NCBI GenBank assembly: GCA_023423285.1
Contig: JAFAFV010000039.1
Coordinates: 1-30,713 of the forward strand
Reading direction: 5' to 3'
Source of the DNA: Bacteroidota bacterium
GTDB taxonomy: Bacteria; Bacteroidota; Bacteroidia; Chitinophagales; Chitinophagaceae
Length of the DNA stretch: 30,713 nucleotides
The notes below the pieces were generated by a model. It did not search any database. It was not told the DNA's origin and worked only from the letters and a program-made list of their open reading frames with translations. Made by a program: the position numbers and the translations under genes. Of this stretch, positions 24,371-30,713 are shown in pieces (position 1 is the first letter of the stretch; each line of letters begins with the position of its first letter).

Positions 24371-25663
24371 TTAAATATAGTGCTGCCTTTTCATGCCCAG
24401 CCAGGCACCAACCTGCAATATAATGGTGATGATGAGTATAGGAACGATGTCTTTAAGCACATCTCTTAAAACGCCGCCTTCTAAAAATAAGCCGTAAAAA
24501 GCTTCGAGGCACCAATGCAATGGAGACAACTGCATAACAGTTTGAAACGACTTTGGCATGGCAAACGAAGGCACTAAAAGCCCGCCTACGGCTGCAAATA
24601 GTACAATAGAAATAGCACCAATACCGTTGCTTTGTTCCTGCGTTTTACAAAAAACACCTATAAAAATAGCAAAGCTGGTGGCACACCATCCACAAATAAA
24701 AATTACCAGCAAAAGGCCTAACTGATCCTGTGGGAAATTTAAAGCTGGCAAGCCTATAAGAGGAAACATCCATTTACCTAAACCAAAGATGATAACAGCC
24801 TGTAAAATGGTAATTATGATATAAGTAATTTGCTTAGAAATAATGGCTACCGACAATGGCGTGGGCATTGTTTTCAATCGTAAAAAGCTGCCGCTCATTT
24901 TTTCCCGAACAATACCGCTGCCCAGGGAGATAACAATGAAGAACATGGCAAAAACCGTCCATGCAGGAATGTTATGCTGCGTGGCATTAGGCACCGCAGC
25001 GTCCATGTCTTTTGAAATGGCATGTTGATCAATAGGCGTTTGATTCGTAAGGATCTGGTGTTCCAGCGAATCAGGAATGGCAGCCTGATCATTGATTCCG
25101 CTGTACAACTGCCTAACGATATATTTACTTTGCACAATTTGCAGCACACTGTTTAACGCACCCTCAATACCCTGCCTGAAAGAAGGCTGCAGCACGGGGT
25201 GATAATACAACGCAATGGCAGCAGCCGTAACAGGCGTGTTCTCATCTGCAGTAGTATCATCTGCAGTAACTGAAATTACCTGTAGTGCCTGTGCCGAAAT
25301 ATTTTCTGCCTTCAGCAGCACATCATTAGAATATGTTTCAGGTATGACCAGCCCCAGCAATGCTTCTTTGTCCTGCATTTTTTGCTTAAGGGTTGAATCG
25401 GTTTCGGTTGCAGCAATTTTTTTTATAATAAACATGCCGCTTTTATTGAGGGCAGTTTCCAGCTCGGCCGCAGGTGCAGCGGTATCTTTATTTAAAATGA
25501 GCAGGGGAATTTTTTTATCATTTACCAGCTCGTAAGTGCTGTTTTGCACAGATGCAATAACGATTGCCAATACAATGGGCATGATAAACATGAGCGCAAG
25601 GCCCATTTTATCGCGCATAAGTATCAGCCAGTCTTTTTTAATACTTGCCCATAGTTTGAACAT
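24371..25663 (-). CDS. ABC-2 type transporter permease
   Basis: An inner-membrane subunit of an ABC exporter, with one N-terminal helix, a large periplasmic loop and about five C-terminal helices including GSGIVREKMSGSFLRLKTMP and the terminal SPLHWCLEAFYGLFLEGG, typical of ABC-2 permeases (YhhJ/YadH-like). The open frame reaches an ATG at 25705, but I choose 25663 (MFKLWASIKKDWLILMRDK, 430 residues). A -7 box lies between the two, and related proteins begin with this MFKLW-like amphipathic helix. Its ABC ATPase partner, normally directly upstream, is absent; a sulfatase lies there instead, ending at 25710. It may work with an ATPase encoded elsewhere. The substrate is unknown. Confidence 0.85.
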   Translation of the reverse strand: MFKLWASIKKDWLILMRDKMGLALMFIMPIVLAIVIASVQNSTYELVNDKKIPLLILNKDTAAPAAELETALNKSGMFIIKKIAATETDSTLKQKMQDKEALLGLVIPETYSNDVLLKAENISAQALQVISVTADDTTADENTPVTAAAIALYYHPVLQPSFRQGIEGALNSVLQIVQSKYIVRQLYSGINDQAAIPDSLEHQILTNQTPIDQHAISKDMDAAVPNATQHNIPAWTVFAMFFIVISLGSGIVREKMSGSFLRLKTMPTPLSVAIISKQITYIIITILQAVIIFGLGKWMFPLIGLPALNFPQDQLGLLLVIFICGWCATSFAIFIGVFCKTQEQSNGIGAISIVLFAAVGGLLVPSFAMPKSFQTVMQLSPLHWCLEAFYGLFLEGGVLRDVLKDIVPILIITIILQVGAWLGMKRQHYI

Positions 25664-25668
25664 AGCCG

Positions 25669-25676
25669 CAAAAATA
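25669..25676 (-). promoter_or_regulatory. -7 box directly before the permease start
   Basis: The minus strand reads TATTTTTG, an exact TAnnTTTG, ending 5 bp before ATG 25663. Transcription would start at about the start codon, giving a leaderless mRNA. It lies downstream of the alternative ATG 25705, which argues against that start. A TTG lies 26 bp upstream of the TA, slightly too far. Confidence 0.45.
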
Positions 25677-25709
25677 GGTATTTGAGAAAAACTGAGGCTT
25701 TGCAATATG

Positions 25710-27170
25710 TCAATTGCCGGGCACCTGTGCAGCAGGCCTTACCTTAGTGCCTATCGTTTTAGTTAACCCATCACCTAAGTCTTCCCGATATTGGCGGGCA
25801 ATTGAATTAAGCTGTTTCACAATACCCGGATATTTGTCCTTTACATCAAAATTCTCACCCGGATCATGCATTAGGTCGTATAGTGCGAGTTGCACATTTT
25901 CTATACTGGTTTTACCTGGCCACCCCCCAATGCCTGGCGCGTCTTTTTTATAGGTTCTCGATTTGCAATCAAATACCAACTTCCAGCGTTCATTTCGAAT
26001 GGCTTTGAGATTATTAACGTCATAATAATATATAAAATTTTCACGTCCTCTTGCACTGAATTCGCCGGTTAACAGTGGCATTAGATTAATACCGTCAATT
26101 TCTTTTGCGGGAAGCGGCGCCTTGCAGAGAGAAGCAATCGTAGGCAAAATATCTATATTGGAAGCCAATTGGTTACTTACGGAGGCCGGTTCAATTACTC
26201 CCGGATAGCTTATGATACAAGGAACTTTCACCCCGCCGTCCCAGTGTGTTCCCTTTCCTTCCCTAAGCCCGCCACTGCTACCGGCATGATCTCCATAATT
26301 AAGCCAGGGGCCATTATCGCTTGTAAAAATGATCATGGTTTTTCTATCCAGCCCATTTTCCTTCAGTGTTTTTTTGATCTCTCCAACAGACCAGTCCAAC
26401 TCCTGCATCACATCTGCATACAACCCCTGACCCGATTTACCTAAAAAATTCTTTCCTGCCGCGATAGGCGCGTGTGGCATAGAGTGCGCCACGTAAAGGA
26501 AAAAATTGCGATTTTTATTTTTCCTGATGAATTCAATTGCTTTATCAGTGTACCTGCCTGTTAAGGTTGCCTGGTCTTCTAATGTCTGGATCGTTTGGAT
26601 AACATTATTCCCATCTAATAATGGTAGAGGAGGATACCTGAACTTATTATTAGTGCTGTCTGTAACCTGTCTGCCATCATAATCTACCGGCCACATATCA
26701 TTGGAGTATGGCAATCCAAAAAAAGTATCGAACCCGTTTTGCAGAGGCAGGAATGGCTGCGTGCTGCCCAGGTGCCACTTTCCTACCATGCCTGTAGCAT
26801 ACCCTTTTTTCTTAAGCAATTCAGGCAGGGTTTCTTCATCAGGGTTCAATGCTATTTTACTCCAGGGCATAAATGCGCCGTGAATACCAATGCGGGTAGG
26901 GTAACACCCCGTAAGCAATGCACTTCGGGAGGCAGAACAAACTCCCTGTGCAGCATAAAACTGTGTAAAGCGCATTCCCTCTGCTGCCAGTTTGCTAAGA
27001 TGCGGGGTGCGATAAGGCTGCGCGCCATAAGGCTCAATATCACCATAGCCCATATCATCCATAAAAATAATGACTACATTAGGACTGGTTGATGGTGGCT
27101 GATAGGCAGCACTTGCAAAAACTGGGAACAGGCAGGCAATCTGTAAAATTAAATTTCGTATAGATGGCAT
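25710..27170 (-). CDS. Secreted sulfatase (arylsulfatase A-like, formylglycine type)
   Basis: A 486-residue exported hydrolase that removes sulfate esters, probably from glycans, in the periplasm or outside. A signal peptide occupies about residues 1-21 (LILQIACLFPVFASAA). The metal-binding FMDDMGYGD (36-44) and the formylglycine motif CSASR (Cys78 to Arg82, C-x-A-x-R with SALLTG after it) are intact. Cys78 must be oxidised by a maturation enzyme not encoded here. GKWHLG, SMPHAP and TSDNGP with GSSGGLREGK complete the active site. It has no SusC/SusD pair or sulfated-glycan genes beside it. It lies between cysS and the ABC permease on the same strand, and the 53-bp gap upstream has no clear promoter. 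Confidence 0.92.
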   Translation of the reverse strand: MPSIRNLILQIACLFPVFASAAYQPPSTSPNVVIIFMDDMGYGDIEPYGAQPYRTPHLSKLAAEGMRFTQFYAAQGVCSASRSALLTGCYPTRIGIHGAFMPWSKIALNPDEETLPELLKKKGYATGMVGKWHLGSTQPFLPLQNGFDTFFGLPYSNDMWPVDYDGRQVTDSTNNKFRYPPLPLLDGNNVIQTIQTLEDQATLTGRYTDKAIEFIRKNKNRNFFLYVAHSMPHAPIAAGKNFLGKSGQGLYADVMQELDWSVGEIKKTLKENGLDRKTMIIFTSDNGPWLNYGDHAGSSGGLREGKGTHWDGGVKVPCIISYPGVIEPASVSNQLASNIDILPTIASLCKAPLPAKEIDGINLMPLLTGEFSARGRENFIYYYDVNNLKAIRNERWKLVFDCKSRTYKKDAPGIGGWPGKTSIENVQLALYDLMHDPGENFDVKDKYPGIVKQLNSIARQYREDLGDGLTKTIGTKVRPAAQVPGN

Positions 27171-27223
27171 ATATGAACATTAAGTGTTTCACAAAAACAA
27201 ATGAAATCATTTCAAACAGCGCG

Positions 27224-28726
27224 TTAGTTAACAGCCCAACTCACACTTCCATCTTTTTCGTCTTTTAAAGAAATACCAATAGCAGCTAACTGGTTGCGTA
27301 TTTTATCTGAAGTAACAAAATCTTTGCGGCTGCGCGCCTCTTTGCGGATATCTATCAGCAGGTTCATTACTTCCTTCAGTTTTTCGTTATCAGCTTCAGA
27401 TACGCCTTTCAGGCCAAAAATATCTTCGATAAAGATTTTAAATTGGTTTTGCAGCAGCTCAAAAGTTGCAGAAGAAAGCGATTCAATAGGCACCAGTTTA
27501 TCTTTAATGCCATTGATCACAGGCGCCAGCTCAAACATGTTGGCAATAACTTTTGCCGTATTAAAATCATCATTGATGAATTCCTCAAACTCATGAACCA
27601 GTTTTACCACTTTTTCATCCAGTTCTTTATCGCCGGGTTCGGGATTTAATACACCCGCTTGTTCTTTTATTTTCTGAAGGTTTTCGTAGGCTTCCCACAA
27701 TCTTTTCAACCCTTTTTCTGATGCTTGCAACGCCTCACTGCTAAAATCTAATGTGCTGCGGTAATGGCTTTGAAGAATAAAAAACCGCACCACCATAGGA
27801 TGGAACGCCTGTGTAAGCAAAGGATGATCGCCACTGAACAACTCGGTTAATTTAATAACGTTGTTGTAGCTTTTACCCATTTTACGCCCGTTGATGGTAA
27901 TCATATTATTATGCATCCAGTACCTCACCGGTGCTTCGTGGTTGCAAATGGTGCTTTGCGCAATTTCACTTTCATGATGCGGAAACTGAAGGTCCATACC
28001 TCCGCCGTGTATATCAAACTGCTTGCCCAGGTATTTTGTAGACATGGCCGAGCATTCAATATGCCACCCCGGAAAACCCTCGCCCCAGGGGCTTTGCCAC
28101 CGCATGATGTGTTGAGGTGGAGCAGCTTTCCACAATGCAAAATCTGCCGCATTACGTTTCTCATCCTGGCCCTCCAGTTCGCGGGTAGCTTCTAACAGGT
28201 CTTCAATTTTGCGGCCGCTTAATTTTCCGTAATCATATTCAGCAGCATATTTTTTTACATCAAAATACACTGATCCGTTTTGCTCGTAGGCATAGCCTTC
28301 AGCAATCAGTTTTTTGATCATTTCTATCTGCTCCACAATATGGCCCGTGGCAGTAGGCTCAATAGTGGGCGGAATATTGTTGAACTGAAGCATGGCCCAG
28401 TGAAATAGATTGGTGTACTTCTGCACAAGTTCCATTGGCTCCAGTTTTTCCAAAACAGCCTTAGTAGAAATTTTGTCCTCTGCCTCGCGGCCCTCCTCTT
28501 CAAAATGTCCGGCATCAGTAATATTGCGCACGTAGCGTACTTTGTAACCCAAATAGTTGAAATACCGGTACACAACATCAAAAGTGATATAAGGCCTTGC
28601 ATGCCCCAGATGACTTTCACCGCTAACTGTAGGTCCGCACACGTACATACCCACATACCCGGGTGTAATCGGTTCAAATATTTCCTTTTGCCTCGTAAGC
28701 GAGTTGTATATCTTCAGGTCGCTCAT
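27224..28726 (-). CDS. cysS: Cysteinyl-tRNA synthetase
   Basis: This class I enzyme charges tRNA-Cys in the cytoplasm. The signature HIGH motif appears as SHLGHARPY near residues 38-46 and KMSKS as GRKMGKSYNN, both usual in this family. Zinc ligands are Cys30 (VCGPTV), the Cys in WHIECSAMS, and the HHE that follows FPHHESEIAQS. The length of 500 is normal. The C-terminal part has the DALR-like helical domain and ends GISLKDEKDGSVSWAVN. A TATCTTTG promoter box precedes it. It is probably transcribed with the sulfatase that begins 53 bp downstream, although no shared function is expected. Confidence 0.98.
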   Translation of the reverse strand: MSDLKIYNSLTRQKEIFEPITPGYVGMYVCGPTVSGESHLGHARPYITFDVVYRYFNYLGYKVRYVRNITDAGHFEEEGREAEDKISTKAVLEKLEPMELVQKYTNLFHWAMLQFNNIPPTIEPTATGHIVEQIEMIKKLIAEGYAYEQNGSVYFDVKKYAAEYDYGKLSGRKIEDLLEATRELEGQDEKRNAADFALWKAAPPQHIMRWQSPWGEGFPGWHIECSAMSTKYLGKQFDIHGGGMDLQFPHHESEIAQSTICNHEAPVRYWMHNNMITINGRKMGKSYNNVIKLTELFSGDHPLLTQAFHPMVVRFFILQSHYRSTLDFSSEALQASEKGLKRLWEAYENLQKIKEQAGVLNPEPGDKELDEKVVKLVHEFEEFINDDFNTAKVIANMFELAPVINGIKDKLVPIESLSSATFELLQNQFKIFIEDIFGLKGVSEADNEKLKEVMNLLIDIRKEARSRKDFVTSDKIRNQLAAIGISLKDEKDGSVSWAVN

Positions 28727-28745
28727 TGTTATATATTGAAGGTTA

Positions 28746-28753
28746 CAAAGATA
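28746..28753 (-). promoter_or_regulatory. -7 promoter box of cysS
   Basis: The minus strand reads TATCTTTG, an exact TAnnTTTG match, ending 19 bp before the cysS ATG (28726). No exact TTTG sits at the usual -33 distance; only a TTTTC is near. Confidence 0.5.
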
Positions 28754-28805
28754 AGGTTGTAAGCCAATGTCTTGAAAAGTTTAGGAAAGGCTTTGATGAA
28801 AGTAA

Positions 28806-30602
28806 TTAGTGATTGTGGTTTTCATCAATCACACCCATTTTTCTCATCAGGTACGATGCGCTTAGTGTGGTACAAACGCCGTCTTTCAGTTTATAATCAA
28901 ACAGCAATTCATCGTTAATGATCTGCGATTCAAAGGCTTTATTAGCAATATAAGCAGGATACTCTTTCATCAGATCAGCCACCACCACATCATGCGTGGC
29001 AATAATACCGAACGTATTTTCTTTAGTTAGTTTGCGAATAAGGCCGATGGTGCCATTGCGCTTATCGTTACTGTTGGTACCCCTTAAAATTTCATCCAGT
29101 ATTACAAAAGTGGTATGTCCCGCCTGCAAATGCTGAATAATAACCTGCAGCCTTTTTAGTTCAGCATAAAAAAAAGATTCACTGTCCTGCAACGAGTCGG
29201 TAATGCGCATGCTTACAAACACATCAAAAGGATAAAAACTAAATTTCGTGGCGCAAACCACCGAGCCGGCTTTTGCCAGCACCAGGTTGGTGCCCAGCGT
29301 TCGCAGAAAAGTGCTTTTACCGCTCATGTTCGAACCAGTGAGTATTACAAACCGCTGCTCGTTAAAAGATACATCGTTACATACACGATTTTCTGCTTTC
29401 AGCAATACATGCCCCAGTGCCTGGCCCTGCAGCGTAGGCACAGAAGTAACATGTGGAATACAAAAGCCTGGATTGTTGTAATAGAGATTTGCAAAACTGT
29501 TCAGCGCTTCCACTTCACCTATCACCTGCAACCAGCCGTTAATTTTAGAAGCATGTTGTTTTTTCCATCTGCCCAGGTTGTACAGAATGTGCACATGAAA
29601 CAAAAACAAACCATTCAATAAAATGCTTACCAGTAAGTTGATAATCGTTTCAAGGTATTCGAACAACGACGCAAGGCTGCTCAGTAATTGAGAGGCCGGA
29701 CGTGCATCCTGCTTTAACTGTTGCTGGAATTGCTGCAATAATGGCGACTTGAAATTTTCGCTTTCGATCAGCCTTAGCTGCTCTTTATAACTCTGTAAAA
29801 TTTTTGATACGGATGTGGACACTGAAAGCTGCGAAGTAATCTTTTTACCAAACGAAAAAGCAATAAGCAGGTTGAGAATAAACGAAGAATAGAAAATTCT
29901 GAAAGCCGCGTCACTTTCTGTAGCAAAGTAATAAACAAGGCTGCCCAGCGTAATGGCAGGAAATATCATTAATACATAATACAGGAAGCGGTTAACAGTT
30001 GCTGTTGGCCCCTGCGCCCAGCGCATTAATTTTTGCAGATCTTTTTCTTTGCTTTCGTGCAGACTACCCTGTGCAAACAATTGCTGGCGAAATGTTACTT
30101 TTTGTTGCAACTCAGCTACTGCTTCCTGCCGTTGCTGAATATGGTCAACATCCGGATGCAGTAAAGCCTTTGACAGCGCCTCTTTACCGAAGCTGGTAGA
30201 ACAGCGGTTGAGATAAGAAAACAGACCACCTTCTCCAAACAGATCCAGATCATAAGAATAAGGATGGTGCACGTCTTCATATATTTTCCCGCTTGCATAA
30301 GCCGAGCGGTTGGTGGCCAAAAAATCAATTTCGTTTTTATTGAATTTAGCAAGCGCTTTAAAATAGATTACTTTTTGTTCTATCCGGTCATATTGTTTTA
30401 TGATAATAAAAAACAAAACAAGCGCGAGTGTTGCGCCGCCAATGTGCAGCTCACTGCCGGTTTGCGTGGCCTTATAACCTAAAACCAAAAACAACCCAAA
30501 TAAGACAAGTCTTGAAAAACTGAGCCAGTTGAGTTGCTGTTTTAAAACAATAGCTTTGGAATCGTATTGTTCCAGTAAATTTTTATATACAGGCTGAGAC
30601 AT
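28806..30602 (-). CDS. Membrane-anchored MutS-family ATPase
   Basis: A 598-residue protein with a MutS-type ATPase (domain V) at the C-terminus: Walker A GSNMSGKST (423-431), a signature-like DSLQDSESFFYAELKRL (469-485), Walker B TFVILDEIL (498-506) and the switch His537. A MutS core/clamp-like region (about 120-200 and 260-420) precedes it. Unusually there are membrane segments near 28-44, 54-69, 205-227 and 233-251, with a possible fifth at about 318-340. It has no mismatch-recognition domain I and no Smr nuclease domain, so it is neither MutS1 nor MutS2. Related membrane MutS proteins occur in Bacteroidota, and I know of no established role. A promoter lies upstream, and cysS begins 79 bp downstream. 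Confidence 0.88.
   Translation of the reverse strand: MSQPVYKNLLEQYDSKAIVLKQQLNWLSFSRLVLFGLFLVLGYKATQTGSELHIGGATLALVLFFIIIKQYDRIEQKVIYFKALAKFNKNEIDFLATNRSAYASGKIYEDVHHPYSYDLDLFGEGGLFSYLNRCSTSFGKEALSKALLHPDVDHIQQRQEAVAELQQKVTFRQQLFAQGSLHESKEKDLQKLMRWAQGPTATVNRFLYYVLMIFPAITLGSLVYYFATESDAAFRIFYSSFILNLLIAFSFGKKITSQLSVSTSVSKILQSYKEQLRLIESENFKSPLLQQFQQQLKQDARPASQLLSSLASLFEYLETIINLLVSILLNGLFLFHVHILYNLGRWKKQHASKINGWLQVIGEVEALNSFANLYYNNPGFCIPHVTSVPTLQGQALGHVLLKAENRVCNDVSFNEQRFVILTGSNMSGKSTFLRTLGTNLVLAKAGSVVCATKFSFYPFDVFVSMRITDSLQDSESFFYAELKRLQVIIQHLQAGHTTFVILDEILRGTNSNDKRNGTIGLIRKLTKENTFGIIATHDVVVADLMKEYPAYIANKAFESQIINDELLFDYKLKDGVCTTLSASYLMRKMGVIDENHNH
28809..28832 (-). repeat. Inverted repeat at the end of the MutS-like gene
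   Basis: GTGATTG (28809-28815) and CAATCAC (28826-28832) form a perfect 7-bp inverted repeat with a 10-base loop, overlapping the final codons and stop of the MutS-like gene. There is no T-run after it on the minus strand (TAATTACTTTC), so a terminator is not supported. Confidence 0.3.
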
Positions 30603-30645
30603 ATTTGAAGATTTGCACAGGAAGAATACTACATGTACGGTCGTA

Positions 30646-30653
30646 CAAAGTTA
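30646..30653 (-). promoter_or_regulatory. -7 promoter box of the MutS-like gene
   Basis: The minus strand reads TAACTTTG, an exact TAnnTTTG match. Its first three bases are also the stop codon of the upstream gene (30653-30651). It ends 43 bp before ATG 30602. No clear -33 element is visible, so the box is suggestive only. Confidence 0.45.
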
Positions 30654-30713
30654 TTCAAGCGTGCATTTTTGATGATAGTCTATCAGTTCGATAGGAGCTG
30701 CAGCTATTTCAAA
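30651..30713 (-). CDS. C-terminal end of an unidentified gene, cut by window edge
   Basis: Reading in from the right edge on the minus strand gives an open frame of 20 codons, FEIAAAPIELIDYHQ...CTLE, then TAA at 30653-30651. It looks like a protein C-terminus with alternating hydrophobic and polar residues, in the same direction as the MutS-like gene that starts 48 bp further on. There is too little to identify a family. Confidence 0.45.
   Translation of the reverse strand, partial: FEIAAAPIELIDYHQKCTLE

Noticed and set aside
28806..30602. MutS2 (recombination suppressor) annotation
   Set aside because: There is no Smr nuclease domain or long coiled coil, and several membrane helices are present, so this is a different MutS-family branch.

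Overview
The window looks like ordinary chromosome of a Bacteroidota bacterium, most probably of the Chitinophagaceae. Three things support this. Starts lack Shine-Dalgarno sequences and are often preceded by A-rich leaders. Several starts have a Bacteroidota-type -7 box (TAnnTTTG) upstream. The gene content includes a GIN-domain lipoprotein, a TamB/TamL pair, an NarI-like/ferredoxin Fe-S protein and a membrane-bound MutS relative. I see no insertion sequence, phage, CRISPR array, rRNA or tRNA. The family assignment is inference from gene style, not from a marker search.

Layout. Positions 1-710 (minus) hold the 5' part of a GIN-domain (DUF2807) lipoprotein. From 813 to 6295 (plus) come guaA, an orphan periplasmic-binding-fold protein, a cysteine desulfurase, an A-type Fe-S carrier and a TerC-family membrane protein, closed by a hairpin terminator at 6308-6342. 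From 6376 to 10299 (plus) lies a short polysaccharide block: asparagine synthase, a GT4 glycosyltransferase and a CpsB/YwqE-type PHP phosphatase. An ECF sigma factor follows (10410-10910). After it comes about 380 bp of apparent gene debris that starts like a short-chain dehydrogenase and then breaks off. From 19725 down to 11292 (minus) is a tight three-gene set: tamB, a lipoprotein Omp85 protein (TamL type) and a YihY/BrkB-family membrane protein.

Positions 19809-21131 carry three small genes: a PA2169/DUF2383 helical-bundle protein, a 72-residue membrane protein and, on the other strand, a PNPOx-like general stress protein. A YycJ-like metallo-beta-lactamase-fold hydrolase (21305-22138) converges with, and overlaps by 4 bp, an Fe-S/NarI-like membrane oxidoreductase (22135-23460). 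A PyrR-like phosphoribosyltransferase follows. The rest is on the minus strand: an ABC-2 permease without its ATPase, a secreted sulfatase, cysS, a membrane-anchored MutS-family ATPase and the last 20 codons of an unidentified gene.

The functional links are modest. The desulfurase can supply sulfur for Fe-S carriers such as the neighbouring A-type protein. The asnB/GT4/phosphatase block looks like part of an exopolysaccharide pathway. The most suggestive unit is tamB-tamL-yihY, which could form an inner-to-outer-membrane lipid or protein assembly route. The MutS-like membrane ATPase is the gene whose job is least understood. I do not see a clearly novel defence or mobile system here.
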